DNA of 44,342 nucleotides from an uncultured Paenalcaligenes sp. (GCA_947632305.1 CANROS010000006.1:1-44342), one strand, 5' to 3'; positions 8,617 to 20,042 are shown, counted from the stretch's first letter. Notes: generated by a model from the sequence alone, not told the origin. Numbers and translations: made by a program.

Positions 8617-11022
8617 ATGTTAGTTTCTGAATCTTGGTTACGTACCTTTGTTAATCCTAGCTTGGATTCCGCTGAGCTTTGCCATCGCCTGACCATGGCT
8701 GGTTTAGAAGTCGAGGAATCCGTCTTGGCTGCACCTGCCTTTAGTGGGGTAGTGGTAGCTGAAATTGTAGATGTTGCGCCGCATCCGGATGCGGATCGCT
8801 TGCGCGTGTGTCAGGTCAGTGCTGGCCCAGAGACCGTACAAATTGTGTGTGGTGCGCCCAATGCACGCTTAGGCCTAAAAGCGCCTTTGGCACGGCTGGG
8901 CGCTGTGCTGCCAGGTGACTTTAAAATAGGCAAAGCAAAAATGCGTGGGGTGGAGTCATTCGGGATGCTGTGTTCTGCCAAAGAACTTGGTGTTTCTGAT
9001 GAGTCAGAGGGTTTACTAGAGTTGCCGGCCGATGCACCAGTGGGTGCAGATATCCGCGCTTATTTGGATTTGGATGATCACATCATTGAAATCAAAATGA
9101 CGCCTAACCGTGCTGATTGTCTTTCTATGTTAGGCGTGGCACGTGAGGTTTCTGCGTTAACCAGCCTGCCGTTGAATGTGCCTTCTCTTGAGCCAGTAGC
9201 CGTTACCATAACGGACACCTTACCGGTTAGTGTGGTTGCACCAGATCTGTGTGGTCGTTTTGCTGGTCGAGTGGTGCGGGGTGTTAATGCGGCTGCAGCG
9301 ACGCCAGCATGGATGGTGAAGCGTCTGGAGCGTGCTGGCCAGCGCTCGTTGTCTGCTTTGGTGGATATCTCTAATTACGTGATGCTTGAATTAGGGCGTC
9401 CCTCTCATGTGTTCGATTTGGATAAAGTCCAAGCTGGCCTCGAAGTCCGCTGGGGCAAATCGGGTGAAACACTAGAGCTTCTAAGTGGCAAAGAGGTCGA
9501 GCTCAATGAGCAGGTTGGGGTGATTGCATCCAAGGGTGTGCCCCAAAGTTTGGCGGGTATTATGGGTGGGGAAGACAGCTCCGTTAAAGCTGAGAGCACC
9601 ACTAATATCTTTATTGAGTCCGCGTTCTGGTGGCCTGAAGCCATCATGGGCCGAGCCCGTCAGTACAAATTTAACTCAGATGCCAGTCACCGTTTTGAGC
9701 GCGGTGTGGACTACGATCATGTGGTAGAACACCTAGAGCGCATGACGCAGCTGGTATTGGATATCTGTGGTGGGCAAGCCGGGCCAGTGGTGGACCAGCA
9801 GGTGAATCTGCCTGAGCAACCACAGGTCACAATGCGCTTAGACCGTTGTCAGCGAGTCTTGGGCATTCCAGTGACGGCTGCCGAGGTGCGGGCGACGTTC
9901 CAAGGGTTGGGGTTTGAGTTCACGGAGCAAGGCGACGAGTTCATTGTGACCTCGCCCACGTATCGCTTTGATATTCGCATCGAAGAAGACCTCATCGAAG
10001 AAGTGGCCCGTATTTATGGTTTTGAGCGTATTCCAGATCTAGCCCCTAAGGCACGGGCGGATATGCTTATTCAGCCCGAAGAGCTAAAGGGCCCGCATTT
10101 ATTGCGTGCTCAGATCGCCGCTTTGGATTACCAAGAAGTGATTAATTTCGCTTTTGTGGAGCAAGCTTGGGAAGAGAATTACGCAGGCAATCAGGATCCA
10201 ATTCGTTTGTTGAATCCGATTGCAAGTCAGCTGTCGGTGATGCGCTCTTCATTGATGGGTGGTTTGCTGGCTAATATTGAACATAACGCACGTCATCGTC
10301 AGTCACGTGTACGGGTGTTCGAGCTAGGTAAAGTATTTATGCGTGATGCGGCTACCCAAGACGGTGATTTAACCGTGGCAGGTGTGCATCAGCCTTTACG
10401 TCTGGCTGGAGCGGCTTGGGGTCCAGCTTATCCCGAGCAGTGGGGTGCTAAAACACGCGCGGTGGATTTCTACGATGTGAAGTCAGATGTAGAAAGTTTG
10501 TTTGGCCCTCGGGCAGATCAGCTACGTTTTGTGCCAGACGCGCACCCGGCGTTACATCCAGGGCGTTGTGCTCGTATAGAATTGGCAGGACAGACAGTGG
10601 GTTGGCTCGGAGAGCTGCACCCTCAGTGGCTGCAACAGCTGGATATCAAGTCTGCGCCTATTTTGTTCGAATTAGAGGCACAGGCGCTAGCTCAAATTGA
10701 TTTGCCCACGCTAACCCAACAGTCCCGCCAACCCGTGGTACAACGTGACTTGGCTTTCTGGGTGGATACGGCGGTGACCTATCAGCAAATTCGCGAAACA
10801 TTACACCAAGCGATAGCGGCTGATGCGGATTTAGCCCTTGTTAAATCGTTCCGTTTGTTTGATGTTTGGAAGTCTGATGACAAGGCGGCAGAGCAAAGCT
10901 TGGCCATGCGTTTTTGGTTGCAAGATGCCGAAGCCACCTTAGCAGATGAGCGGGTTGATAACAGCATGCAGAAATTGGTAGATGTGCTCACTCAAGCTCA
11001 TCAAATTCGTCAAAGAGCCTAA
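8617..11022 (+). CDS. pheT: Phenylalanyl-tRNA synthetase beta subunit
   Basis: [43 protein letters not shown]-terminal FDX-ACB domain [17 protein letters not shown]. Confidence 0.96.
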   Translation: MLVSESWLRTFVNPSLDSAELCHRLTMAGLEVEESVLAAPAFSGVVVAEIVDVAPHPDADRLRVCQVSAGPETVQIVCGAPNARLGLKAPLARLGAVLPGDFKIGKAKMRGVESFGMLCSAKELGVSDESEGLLELPADAPVGADIRAYLDLDDHIIEIKMTPNRADCLSMLGVAREVSALTSLPLNVPSLEPVAVTITDTLPVSVVAPDLCGRFAGRVVRGVNAAAATPAWMVKRLERAGQRSLSALVDISNYVMLELGRPSHVFDLDKVQAGLEVRWGKSGETLELLSGKEVELNEQVGVIASKGVPQSLAGIMGGEDSSVKAESTTNIFIESAFWWPEAIMGRARQYKFNSDASHRFERGVDYDHVVEHLERMTQLVLDICGGQAGPVVDQQVNLPEQPQVTMRLDRCQRVLGIPVTAAEVRATFQGLGFEFTEQGDEFIVTSPTYRFDIRIEEDLIEEVARIYGFERIPDLAPKARADMLIQPEELKGPHLLRAQIAALDYQEVINFAFVEQAWEENYAGNQDPIRLLNPIASQLSVMRSSLMGGLLANIEHNARHRQSRVRVFELGKVFMRDAATQDGDLTVAGVHQPLRLAGAAWGPAYPEQWGAKTRAVDFYDVKSDVESLFGPRADQLRFVPDAHPALHPGRCARIELAGQTVGWLGELHPQWLQQLDIKSAPILFELEAQALAQIDLPTLTQQSRQPVVQRDLAFWVDTAVTYQQIRETLHQAIAADADLALVKSFRLFDVWKSDDKAAEQSLAMRFWLQDAEATLADERVDNSMQKLVDVLTQAHQIRQRA

Positions 11023-11333
11023 TGATTATGATGTCGATGGATAAAACCTTAACCAAAGCTGAGCTCACAGAATGCATTTTTGAGCAAGTGGGCTTAAACA
11101 AGCGTGAGGCGAAGGAAATAGTAGACGCTTTTTTTGCTGAAATTAGTGCCGCGTTAGAGCGAGGCGAAGAGGTGAAATTGTCGGGATTTGGTAATTTCCA
11201 AGTTCGAGACAAGTCCTCTCGTCCTGGGCGTAACCCTAAAACGGGGGAGTCCATCCCTATTTCTGCCCGTCGTGTGGTGACCTTTCATGCCAGTCAAAAA
11301 CTTAAGGCTGCGGTGGAAGGCACGCCCCAATAA
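11022..11333 (+). CDS. ihfA: Integration host factor alpha subunit
   Basis: [29 protein letters not shown]...[24 protein letters not shown]; overlaps the pheT stop. Confidence 0.93.
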   Translation: MIMMSMDKTLTKAELTECIFEQVGLNKREAKEIVDAFFAEISAALERGEEVKLSGFGNFQVRDKSSRPGRNPKTGESIPISARRVVTFHASQKLKAAVEGTPQ

Positions 11334-11380
11334 GCAAAAAAGCGATTGTTAGCCTATACTAGCTACAAAGGATAAAGAAG

Positions 11381-11761
11381 ATGAGCGCTATGGATAATCA
11401 GAATTTACCCCCCATTCCAGCTAAACGCTATTTTACTATTGGTGAAGTCAGTGAGCTGTGCGAGGTAAAGCCGCATGTGTTGCGTTACTGGGAGCAGGAG
11501 TTCACTCAGCTTAGCCCCATGAAACGTCGTGGTAATCGACGCTATTATCAGCATCACGAAGTCCTGCTTATCCGTCGTATTCGGCATTTGCTGTACGAAG
11601 AGGGCTTTACTATTAGTGGGGCGCGTAATCGTTTAGGTGGCACAGGGCCAGTCGAAGTTCACCCTGAAGCTGCGGTACGTTTGTCAGGTGCAGAGCTTCA
11701 AGGCATACGCAAAGACCTATTGCATGTAAAAAATGTCTTGGATCAGGCTTTGGCTGGTTAA
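11381..11761 (+). CDS. MerR family transcriptional regulator
   Basis: KRYFTIGEVSELCEVKPHVLRYWEQEFTQLSPMKRRGNRRYYQHHEV; typical ihfA neighbour. Confidence 0.9.
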   Translation: MSAMDNQNLPPIPAKRYFTIGEVSELCEVKPHVLRYWEQEFTQLSPMKRRGNRRYYQHHEVLLIRRIRHLLYEEGFTISGARNRLGGTGPVEVHPEAAVRLSGAELQGIRKDLLHVKNVLDQALAG

Positions 11762-11793
11762 GGTTACACGTTTAGATTGTGTTTTGAACAAGG

Positions 11794-11821
11794 GAGTCCG
11801 GGTTTAGCCCGGACTTTTTTA
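11794..11821 (+). terminator. Rho-independent terminator after the merR-like gene
   Basis: AGTCCGGG-TTTAG-CCCGGACT followed by TTTTT. Confidence 0.75.
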
Positions 11822-11822
11822 T

Positions 11823-12677
11823 ATGAGTAAATCTTATTTACGTCAGTTAGCCCTAGAGGCTTTGTTATTAGCTGATCCAGTTGCCAAAGCGAGTTTTGTG
11901 AAAGATTTGCAGTGGCGTTGGGGCTTGCCAGTAGGAATCGGTTTGGTGTTAACTGAGCCCCTAGCCGGTTTGCCCGGCCGACCACAAAAACCGCTTATTG
12001 TCCCCCCTCAGCAGGTCAAGCAACGTTCTTTGCATACCATTGAAGGTAGAGCCACTTTATTGCATGCTTTGGCGCACATTGAATTTAATGCCATTAATTT
12101 AGCGCTGGATATTATCTGGCGTTATGACGGGATGCCCGAGAGTTTTTATGGGGATTGGTTATGCGTGGCTTACGAAGAAGTACAGCACTTCGAGCTATTG
12201 AATCAGCATTTGCAACATTTGGGCTATGCGTACGGCGATTTCCCCGCCCATGATGGCCTGTGGGATATGGCAGAGCGTACCAAAAATGACTTGGTAGCAC
12301 GTTTGGCTTTGGTGCCCAGAACATTAGAGGCGCGAGGTTTGGATGCTTGTCCTGTCGTACGTGCCAAGCTAGCACATGCTGGTGATGAGCAGGCGGCAGC
12401 CATTTTAGATATTATTTTGCGTGATGAGGTGGGGCACGTGGCGCTGGGCAATAAGTGGTACCGGTGGTTGTGTGAGCAGGAACACTTAGATGCGATAGCG
12501 ATTTACCCAGGCTTGGCCACGCAGTACCGTGCACCTCGTTTACGAGGGCCGTTTAATATTCCTGCTCGTCTAGCTGCTGGTTTTCATGCGCAAGAGATAG
12601 AGTATTTACAGCAACAAGCCTCTCAGCCTGCTACACGTCCGATTGTTCCAGCAGAGGGGCAAACTCCCCAAACTTAA
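11823..12677 (+). CDS. DUF455 family ferritin-like protein
   Basis: Metal-ligand-like motifs AHIEFNAINLALD, EEVQHFELL, RDEVGHVALGNKWY. Confidence 0.85.
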   Translation: MSKSYLRQLALEALLLADPVAKASFVKDLQWRWGLPVGIGLVLTEPLAGLPGRPQKPLIVPPQQVKQRSLHTIEGRATLLHALAHIEFNAINLALDIIWRYDGMPESFYGDWLCVAYEEVQHFELLNQHLQHLGYAYGDFPAHDGLWDMAERTKNDLVARLALVPRTLEARGLDACPVVRAKLAHAGDEQAAAILDIILRDEVGHVALGNKWYRWLCEQEHLDAIAIYPGLATQYRAPRLRGPFNIPARLAAGFHAQEIEYLQQQASQPATRPIVPAEGQTPQT

Positions 12678-14163
12678 CTACGCGTCCAATAAATAAAATA
12701 GCGCCAGTCGGAGAGGAAGCACCTTGACTCGCTTCTAGTGTCATTTCAAATATTTGGCCTGATTCCACTGGGCCGATCAATTCGGCTGGCAACGTGACGG
12801 GTTGGTTGGGGTTAATTACCCCTAAAGAACGTATCTGAGTGTCGTTGGGGTGTTGGGTCCAAAGTTGAACACTTTGCCCAGTGGCGATCTCGGTACGGAC
12901 TTGAGGAGTGAGCAGCACGTGGCCTTCGGGATCTACGCTTAAGATCCAGCCAGGGGTAGTACTGAGGCCGGGGGCTTGAAGTACGGCACCGGCTTGAGGG
13001 CTCATTTGCACTAATTGCACTATGGGTGCTTTAGGCATAAAAGCCCAAATAGCAAAGGCACATAATGCGGTTAATACACCGCCTCCAATCCACCAACCTA
13101 GTTTAATTTTGCGTTCTTTTTTAGGAGGGGTGTCGTAGGCAGCCTCGATGAGCTCCGCTTGCGTTTGGGCGCTAAAGGAGGCTGGAGGTGAATCCAAAAC
13201 GGCACGTATGGGTTCTTTTTTGGGTGGTTTAATGACCGGTTCAGGGGTGCTTTGTTTGCCGTAATTCGGGGGATCTGGTGGGAGGCTATGGTCAGTGGGA
13301 GCGGTTTTTTCTGTATGCAGGATCTCTAGTAGACTAGCGCTTGGGGTCGTTGAGGAGACGGTGGCGGTAGGCTCTGGTGCTGGATTGGCTTTAGGGGTGC
13401 CTTGCGCCAATGCCTCGCTTAAAGGTAAGTGTAAATCTTGATAAATACGACTGAGCACATAAGCAGGAGGGGTGAGTTTAGGTAAGCAAAGCGCTAAATG
13501 GCTGAACACGTCCTCCCACAATAATAAGTCCTGGGTGGCGGTGGAGTCGGTTTGCAGCAACTGATGGGCTGGACTGGCTGTTTCGGCGTTATCTAAAAGA
13601 CCTAAGCAGTACTCGCCTAATAAAATCAGACTTTGATCCGAGTGGTTGTGCCAGCCTGTAAATAAGTGAGTTAAGCGCAGCAGGCCCTCTTGGAGGGAGT
13701 TTTTGGTTTGTTGAATGGATTCATGGCACTCTTTGGCAATCTCAGCATAATTAAAGCCATATAAATAGGCTAAAGCAATCATGTGTTTAGTCGCATCGCC
13801 TAGATGCTGAAATTGCAGTAGTTCAGGCGAAGCCGTGGCCGGAATATAAAATTGGCTTTTGGCTTTGGTTAGTGGACTAAGAGCTGCATTTTTTTGGCGT
13901 TTTTGTTGTGCTCTAAAGCGTAAAATGCTGTACATCCAGGCTCGTGCTGAGCCTAAGCTGGGGTCATAGGCACTGGCGTTACGCCAAATCAAAACCAGTG
14001 TTTCTCTTACTAGTTCTTCGGCATCCGAGTTGCGTTGCAGTAGGCTTTGGCCCAAAGCTAAAAAATGAGGCGCCTCTAGTTCATAGAGTTGCTTTAATGC
14101 CAAACTCTGTTTTTGAGCGCAGTGTTCTAACAATTCTTGGTAGGAGATGGTGCCGTTAGCCAT
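12631..14163 (-). CDS. Single-polypeptide ECF sigma factor fused to an RskA-type transmembrane anti-sigma factor
   Basis: N-terminal sigma2-like DAEELVRETLVLIWRNASAYDPSLGSARAWMYSILRFRAQQ and sigma4-like HMIALAYLYGFNYAEIAKECHESIQQTKNSLQEGLLRL; then anti-sigma-like LILLGEYCLGLLDNAETASPAHQLL...LPKLTPPAYVLSRI, a Pro-rich linker, TM WWIGGGVLTALCAFAIWAFM, and an RskA-like C-domain. Confidence 0.8.
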   Translation of the reverse strand: MANGTISYQELLEHCAQKQSLALKQLYELEAPHFLALGQSLLQRNSDAEELVRETLVLIWRNASAYDPSLGSARAWMYSILRFRAQQKRQKNAALSPLTKAKSQFYIPATASPELLQFQHLGDATKHMIALAYLYGFNYAEIAKECHESIQQTKNSLQEGLLRLTHLFTGWHNHSDQSLILLGEYCLGLLDNAETASPAHQLLQTDSTATQDLLLWEDVFSHLALCLPKLTPPAYVLSRIYQDLHLPLSEALAQGTPKANPAPEPTATVSSTTPSASLLEILHTEKTAPTDHSLPPDPPNYGKQSTPEPVIKPPKKEPIRAVLDSPPASFSAQTQAELIEAAYDTPPKKERKIKLGWWIGGGVLTALCAFAIWAFMPKAPIVQLVQMSPQAGAVLQAPGLSTTPGWILSVDPEGHVLLTPQVRTEIATGQSVQLWTQHPNDTQIRSLGVINPNQPVTLPAELIGPVESGQIFEMTLEASQGASSPTGAILFIGRVVKFGEFAPLLEQSDV

Positions 14164-14248
14164 AAGCTCTGAAGAATAAATAAGTAAAAAAGTATTGTAG
14201 AGGCGCGTTGTGGATTAATCCGTAACAGAGTGCAGCAATCCATTTGAC

Positions 14249-14277
14249 GTATATAGTACCAAAGCGGTACTATATAC
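14249..14277. promoter_or_regulatory. Perfect inverted repeat, candidate operator of the SUF Rrf2 regulator
   Basis: GTATATAGTACC-AAAGC-GGTACTATATAC, directly after TTGACG (14244-14249) and 27 bp upstream of the regulator ATG. Confidence 0.65.
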
Positions 14278-14303
14278 ATATATTGAAATAAACGAGGCGC
14301 TTC

Positions 14304-14792
14304 ATGCTGCGAATAAGCAAAATCATCGACTATGGCACATTGGTGTTGACACATATGGGCAGTGATCCAGCACGTGTATATAGCGCAGCCGAGCTTGCCG
14401 CAGCGCTGGGTCTTGGGCAGCCCACAGTCAGCAAAGTACTAAAGCTGCTTTGCCAAGATGAGCTTGTTGTTAGTTCTCGTGGCCCCAGAGGCGGTTATGC
14501 CTTATCGCGCCCAGCAGATCAAATCAGCGTAGCGCAGATTATAGATGCGCTTGACGAACAGCCATTTGGTTTGACCGAATGCGTGGCTCAGCCGGGCGCC
14601 TGTTCTGTAGAGCAAGATTGTCATATACGCAGTAACTGGCAACGAATCAACGATATTGTACGCCGAACCCTCGAAGATGTCAGCGTTGCTGATATGATAC
14701 GCCCAACTAATGAATACCCTTTAAAGCAATCCGACGGATTTATGACTAAATCTAGACGTCAGAGCAGCACTTCCACAGCGGAGTTATCCTAA
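14304..14792 (+). CDS. Rrf2 family SUF system Fe-S cluster assembly regulator
   Basis: [19 protein letters not shown]...[24 protein letters not shown]; cysteines in [14 protein letters not shown]; stop overlaps sufB start. Confidence 0.92.
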   Translation: MLRISKIIDYGTLVLTHMGSDPARVYSAAELAAALGLGQPTVSKVLKLLCQDELVVSSRGPRGGYALSRPADQISVAQIIDALDEQPFGLTECVAQPGACSVEQDCHIRSNWQRINDIVRRTLEDVSVADMIRPTNEYPLKQSDGFMTKSRRQSSTSTAELS

Positions 14793-16240
14793 TGAGTACA
14801 GTTAATGAACACCTCGACACGTTCTTAGACCGTGATTACGAGGCCGGGTTTATTACCGAAATCGAATCGATCACTATCCCTAAAGGGCTAAGCGAAGACA
14901 CGGTTCGTCAAATTTCGGCAATTAAAAAAGAACCAGAGTTTATGCTCGAGTGGCGGTTGGCGGCGTATCGTCAATGGCTTGAAATGAAAGAGCCCACCTG
15001 GTCAGTCGTCAAATACGATCCTATTGATTTCCAAGACATCAGCTATTATTCAGCGCCTAAAAGCAAAGCGGATGGGCCTAAAAGCCTAGACGAGGTAGAC
15101 CCCGAGCTCTTGCGCACCTACGAGAAACTGGGTGTGCCTTTGCACGAGCGCGCTCGCTTGGCTGGGGTGGCTGTGGATGCCGTTTTTGATTCGGTCTCTG
15201 TGGCTACCACTTTCCGTGAGCAGCTCAAAGAAGTTGGCGTGATCTTCTGTTCTTTCTCTGAGGCTGTGCACGACTACCCAGAGCTCATCCAAAAATATCT
15301 GGGCACAGTCGTACCAGCGTCTGATAATTTTTATGCTGCACTGAATTCAGCGGTGTTTTCTGATGGCTCGTTTGTGTACATTCCTAAAGGCGTTAAATGC
15401 CCGATGGAGCTTTCCACTTACTTCCGTATTAACTCACCAGATACCGGCCAGTTTGAGCGTACCTTAATTATTGCCGAAGAAGGCGCTTCTGTCAGTTACC
15501 TCGAGGGCTGTACGGCGCCCATGCGTAAAGACAATCAGCTGCATGCTGCAGTGGTTGAGCTAGTGGCTTTGGATGATGCCAAAATCAAGTACTCCACAGT
15601 ACAAAACTGGTATCCAGGCGACAAAGACGGCGTGGGCGGCATCTATAACTTTGTGACCAAGCGCGGCGAATGTCGCGGTGCGCGCTCGCACATTTCGTGG
15701 ACACAAGTTGAAACGGGTTCTTCCATTACTTGGAAATACCCCAGTGTGATTTTGCGTGGTGATGATTCGGTGGGCGAGTTTTATTCGGTAGCCCTTAGCA
15801 ATCACCGCCAGCAGGCCGATACGGGCACCAAAATGATTCACATGGGTAAAAATACCACCAGCACTATTATCTCCAAGGGGATCTCTGCCGGTCATGGTTT
15901 AAACACCTATAGAGGCTTAGTCCGTATTACGCCGGGGGCAGACAATGCGCGTAACTATACCCAGTGCGATTCGCTCTTGATTGGTAAAACCTGTTCCGCC
16001 CATACTTTCCCAGTGGTTGAGGTACAAAACCCCACAGCAAGCGTAGAACACGAAGCCACCGCTTCGCGTATTGGTGAAGACCAACTCTTTTATGCTATGC
16101 AGCGCGGTATTTCGGCCGAAGATGCAGTATCTATGATTGTAAATGGCTTCTGTAAAGACGTGATTAAAGAACTACCCATGGAGTTTGCTGTAGAAGCTCA
16201 GAACTTGCTTGGTGTTAGCCTCGAAGGCAGTGTTGGTTAA
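14792..16240 (+). CDS. sufB: Fe-S cluster assembly protein SufB
   Basis: [53 protein letters not shown]. Confidence 0.96.
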   Translation: MSTVNEHLDTFLDRDYEAGFITEIESITIPKGLSEDTVRQISAIKKEPEFMLEWRLAAYRQWLEMKEPTWSVVKYDPIDFQDISYYSAPKSKADGPKSLDEVDPELLRTYEKLGVPLHERARLAGVAVDAVFDSVSVATTFREQLKEVGVIFCSFSEAVHDYPELIQKYLGTVVPASDNFYAALNSAVFSDGSFVYIPKGVKCPMELSTYFRINSPDTGQFERTLIIAEEGASVSYLEGCTAPMRKDNQLHAAVVELVALDDAKIKYSTVQNWYPGDKDGVGGIYNFVTKRGECRGARSHISWTQVETGSSITWKYPSVILRGDDSVGEFYSVALSNHRQQADTGTKMIHMGKNTTSTIISKGISAGHGLNTYRGLVRITPGADNARNYTQCDSLLIGKTCSAHTFPVVEVQNPTASVEHEATASRIGEDQLFYAMQRGISAEDAVSMIVNGFCKDVIKELPMEFAVEAQNLLGVSLEGSVG

Positions 16241-16253
16241 GGAATATTTGAAA

Positions 16254-17027
16254 ATGCTAAAGATTAAAGATTTACATGCCTCAGTAGAAGGTAAACAAAT
16301 TCTGCGTGGCCTAAACTTAGACGTAAAGCCAGGCGAAGTGCACGCTATCATGGGCCCTAACGGTTCCGGTAAAAGCACGTTGTCTCAGGTTTTAGCAGGG
16401 CGTGAAGACTATACGGTTGATTCTGGTTCTGTCGAGTGGCTAGGCCAAGACCTTTTCGAGCTCAATGTAGAAGAGCGCGCCCGTTCTGGTTTGTTTCTGG
16501 CTTTTCAATACCCCATCGAGATTCCAGGCGTTTCCAATGCGTATTTTTTACGTACTGCGGTAAACGCGGTGCGCCGTGAGCAAGGCAAACCCGAATTAGA
16601 CGCTATTGATTTCTTGAAACTGGTTAAACAAGAAATGAAAGACGTGGGTATGCGTGAAGAGTTCTTGCATCGCTCCGTGAATGAAGGCTTTTCTGGTGGC
16701 GAGAAAAAGCGCAACGAAGTACTGCAAATGAGCTTACTCGAGCCTAAACTCGCTATTCTTGATGAAACTGACTCAGGTCTAGATATTGATGCACTACGAG
16801 TGGTCTCTGATGGTGTGAACCGTTTGCGTTCCCCTGAGCGTTCTATGATTGTGATCACTCATTACCAGCGTTTGTTGGATTACATTGTGCCTGATTTTGT
16901 GCATGTGTTGGCCGGCGGTCGTATTATTCGTAGTGGTGATGCTAGCTTAGCCAAAGAGCTCGAAGAACGAGGTTACGGCTGGGTGCTTGAACAGGCGGGT
17001 GTGGATGCCAAAGGAGTCGCGGTATGA
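16254..17027 (+). CDS. sufC: Fe-S cluster assembly ATPase SufC
   Basis: [19 protein letters not shown], Walker [33 protein letters not shown]. Confidence 0.96.
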   Translation: MLKIKDLHASVEGKQILRGLNLDVKPGEVHAIMGPNGSGKSTLSQVLAGREDYTVDSGSVEWLGQDLFELNVEERARSGLFLAFQYPIEIPGVSNAYFLRTAVNAVRREQGKPELDAIDFLKLVKQEMKDVGMREEFLHRSVNEGFSGGEKKRNEVLQMSLLEPKLAILDETDSGLDIDALRVVSDGVNRLRSPERSMIVITHYQRLLDYIVPDFVHVLAGGRIIRSGDASLAKELEERGYGWVLEQAGVDAKGVAV

Positions 17028-18331
17028 CCTCATTGCCCACTTGGGTTAATCCATTTGTTGAACAAGCCGCCAATCAAGCCGCAAGTGCGGCTTGGTTAAG
17101 TGAGCTACGTCAGCAAGCCTTAGCGCGTTTTGCTAGCGAAGGTTGGCCCACTAGCCGCCTAGAAGCCTGGCGTCATACGTCGTTGGCGGTGATGGAGCAA
17201 AAAAACTATGCTCTAGCGCAGTCCAACACGGCCGCCGCTGAGCTATTGGCTGCATGCCAACAAGACGAAGATGCATACTGGGTTACCTTTGTTAATGGTC
17301 AGCTGGATGCGGCGTCTTCTACGCTTGAAAACACAGAAACAGGGTTGCGTTTGGCCTCTGTGGCCCAGCTTTTGCGTGATGAGAGCCAGACCCTAGCAGA
17401 GATCTACGGCAAGGTAGAAAATGGTTCCAGTCCCGAAGCGTTAAACTTGGCTTTGGCTCAAGACGGTGCTTATGTGCGGGTTCAAGCAGGGGCCAGCATC
17501 AGCAAACCCATTCATTTGGTGTATATCAATACGGACGCTCAGTCTGCGACGTTTACTCGTAGCTTCATTGCGCTAGAGGCGGGTGCCCATGCTACGGTGG
17601 TCGAGCACTACATCAGCACCGAAGACTATGCGGGTTTAACTAATGCCGTTAGCCGTATTTGGACCGACCGTGATGCAAACTTGATTCACTTGAAATTACA
17701 GAACCAAAGCGAACAGTCCATTCATCTGGCAGCAGTGGATGTGCAACAAGAGCAGTCGTCACATTACGAATCGCATTCGCTTTCTTTTGGGGCCAATTTG
17801 GCACGTACCGGTATTGAAACGCATTTCAATGGCCAGCACTGTCATGCGTTGCTCAATGGCTTGTATTACGTGAATGCGCGTCGTCATGTGGATCATTTCA
17901 CGCAAATTCATCACGAGCAGCCCAACTGTACCAGCCATGAGTATTATCGTGGTGTGATGGCAGATCGAGGACGTGGTGTGTTTTCGGGCCGTATTGTTGT
18001 ACACGAAGGGGCCGATGGTACCGACGCGATTCAGCGCTCTGATAGTTTGTTATTGTCTAAATTGGCACGTGCTGATACCAAGCCTGAGCTAGAAATTTAC
18101 GCTGATGACGTAAAGTGTGCGCACGGTGCAACGGTGGGGCAGCTGGATGAAGACAGCTTGTTTTACTTGCGCTCACGAGGCTTAAGCTACGAAGAGGCCT
18201 ATGATGTGCTGATTTATGCTTTTGCGGCCCAAGTCCTTGAGCGTATTCAATCAGACACATTGCGTAGCCGTGCCACCAAAGGCATTCAAACGCTTTTGCC
18301 TGGTGGTAAAAAAATCGGAGAATCCATTTAA
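17024..18331 (+). CDS. sufD: Fe-S cluster assembly protein SufD
   Basis: [44 protein letters not shown]. Confidence 0.94.
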   Translation: MTSLPTWVNPFVEQAANQAASAAWLSELRQQALARFASEGWPTSRLEAWRHTSLAVMEQKNYALAQSNTAAAELLAACQQDEDAYWVTFVNGQLDAASSTLENTETGLRLASVAQLLRDESQTLAEIYGKVENGSSPEALNLALAQDGAYVRVQAGASISKPIHLVYINTDAQSATFTRSFIALEAGAHATVVEHYISTEDYAGLTNAVSRIWTDRDANLIHLKLQNQSEQSIHLAAVDVQQEQSSHYESHSLSFGANLARTGIETHFNGQHCHALLNGLYYVNARRHVDHFTQIHHEQPNCTSHEYYRGVMADRGRGVFSGRIVVHEGADGTDAIQRSDSLLLSKLARADTKPELEIYADDVKCAHGATVGQLDEDSLFYLRSRGLSYEEAYDVLIYAFAAQVLERIQSDTLRSRATKGIQTLLPGGKKIGESI

Positions 18332-18332
18332 T

Positions 18333-19583
18333 ATGTCACAGCCGATCCATCGACCTGCATTGCAGCTAGATCGGCGTGCCGATTTTCCAATCTTGGCGCA
18401 ACCCATTCGTGGGCAGCGCCTTGTTTATTTGGATAACGGTGCGACCACTCAAAAACCAGTTGCAGTGATTCAGGCAGAAAAAGACTTTTATGAAAAGTAC
18501 AATGCCAACATTCATCGTGGTGTGCATTGGTTATCCCAATATGCCACTGACTTGTATGACGGCGCCCGTGTTGTTACCCAGCAGTTTTTAAATGCAGCGC
18601 GTGTAGAGGAAATCGTCTTCACTAGTGGCACGACCGATAGCATTAACTTAGTGGCCTACACGTGGGGTTTGGATAATTTACAGGCGGGTGATGAGATTCT
18701 ACTCACCAGCCTAGAGCATCATTCTAATATTGTGCCTTGGCAGTTGATTGCTAAAAAAACAGGTGCGGTGATCAAGGTGGTGCCCGTTTTTGATAACGGT
18801 GAATTAGATTTAGAGGCATATCAACAGCTTCTGAGTTCCAAAACTAAACTGGTCGGCTTGGTGCATGTGTCGAATGCCTTGGGCACGATCAACCCTATTG
18901 CGGAAATGATTCAACAAGCGCATGCGGTAGGGGCTAAGGTTCTCGTGGATGGGGCCCAAGCCGTGGCTCATAAAACGGTGGATGTACAAGCCCTAGACTG
19001 TGATTTTTATGTGTTTTCAGGCCATAAAATTTATGGTCCAACGGGTACTGGGGTGCTCTACGCTAAATACGCTATCTTGGATGCGATGTCTCCGTGGCGC
19101 GGCGGTGGCGATATGATTCATACCGTGAGCTTTGAAGGCAGTACCTTTGCTCCTGTGCCGCAGCGTTTTGAGGCGGGCACGCCCAATATTGCTGGCGTTA
19201 TTGTGTTGGCTGAGGCCTTACGTTATGTGCAAGCCATTGGCTTAGATAAAATCGCTCAGCACGAGGACGATTTGCTTAGCTACGCAACGGCCCAGTTATC
19301 GGCCATGAAAGGCATTAAGCTAGTAGGTACTGCAGCGCACAAAGCCGGTGTATTATCTTTTTTGGTGGATGAGATTCATCCCCATGATTTAGGCACCATT
19401 TTAGACATGGACGGTGTTGCCATTCGGGCAGGCCACCATTGTGCCATGCCCTTAATGACCCGTTTTGGCATACCAGGCACGGCCCGAGCATCTTTTGCGC
19501 TTTACAACAGCTATGAGGATGTGGATGCATTAGTTGCCAGCTTGAAAAAAGCGCAAAAATTATTTGGAGTCTCAGATGAGTGA
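18333..19583 (+). CDS. sufS: Cysteine desulfurase SufS
   Basis: VYLDNGATTQKP; FVFSGHKIYGPTGTGVLY (FYVFSGHKIYGPTGTGVLY in the ORF); IRAGHHCAMPLM. Confidence 0.95.
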   Translation: MSQPIHRPALQLDRRADFPILAQPIRGQRLVYLDNGATTQKPVAVIQAEKDFYEKYNANIHRGVHWLSQYATDLYDGARVVTQQFLNAARVEEIVFTSGTTDSINLVAYTWGLDNLQAGDEILLTSLEHHSNIVPWQLIAKKTGAVIKVVPVFDNGELDLEAYQQLLSSKTKLVGLVHVSNALGTINPIAEMIQQAHAVGAKVLVDGAQAVAHKTVDVQALDCDFYVFSGHKIYGPTGTGVLYAKYAILDAMSPWRGGGDMIHTVSFEGSTFAPVPQRFEAGTPNIAGVIVLAEALRYVQAIGLDKIAQHEDDLLSYATAQLSAMKGIKLVGTAAHKAGVLSFLVDEIHPHDLGTILDMDGVAIRAGHHCAMPLMTRFGIPGTARASFALYNSYEDVDALVASLKKAQKLFGVSDE

Positions 19584-20028
19584 GGATTTTGGCGGACTGC
19601 GCGAACTCTACCAAGAAGTCATTTTCGACCACAACCGTAATCCGCGCAATTTTGCGCATATGGAAGACGCCACTCACAAGGCGGACGGGCACAACCCTTT
19701 GTGTGGCGATCAGTTGCGCGTGTATGTGCATGTGAATGGGGATGTAGTAGAAAAAGTCAGTTTTATTGGCCAAGGCTGTGCTATTTCTAAAGCTTCTGCT
19801 TCACTAATGACCGAGGCCTGCAAAGGGAAAACCAAGGCTGAGGTTCAGCAATTGTTCCATGATATGCATGCCATGTTAACCACTGAACACCCAGACCGTG
19901 ACTTAGGTAAATTGGAAGTCTTATCTGGTGTAAAAGAGTTTCCTGCGCGTGTAAAGTGTGCCTCGTTAGCTTGGCACACCTTAGATAACGCCATTCACCA
20001 ATCGGATGACGTCGCTAAAACTGAATAA
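19576..20028 (+). CDS. sufU: SufU-type Fe-S assembly protein
   Basis: LYQEVIFDHNRNPRNF, NPLCGDQLRVYV, GQGCAISKASASLM, KCASLAWHTL; insert between second and third Cys as in SufU. Confidence 0.92.
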   Translation: MSEDFGGLRELYQEVIFDHNRNPRNFAHMEDATHKADGHNPLCGDQLRVYVHVNGDVVEKVSFIGQGCAISKASASLMTEACKGKTKAEVQQLFHDMHAMLTTEHPDRDLGKLEVLSGVKEFPARVKCASLAWHTLDNAIHQSDDVAKTE

Positions 20029-20042
20029 AGGCAGTGTAAATA

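Noticed and set aside
11762-11822. Possible tRNA downstream of the ihfA-merR locus, as in some betaproteobacteria
   Set aside because: The 61-bp gap holds only a terminator; no cloverleaf or CCA-type acceptor end is visible.
19315-19773. 152-aa minus-strand ORF across sufS/sufU
   Set aside because: Antisense to two certain genes; low-quality His/Ser-rich translation.
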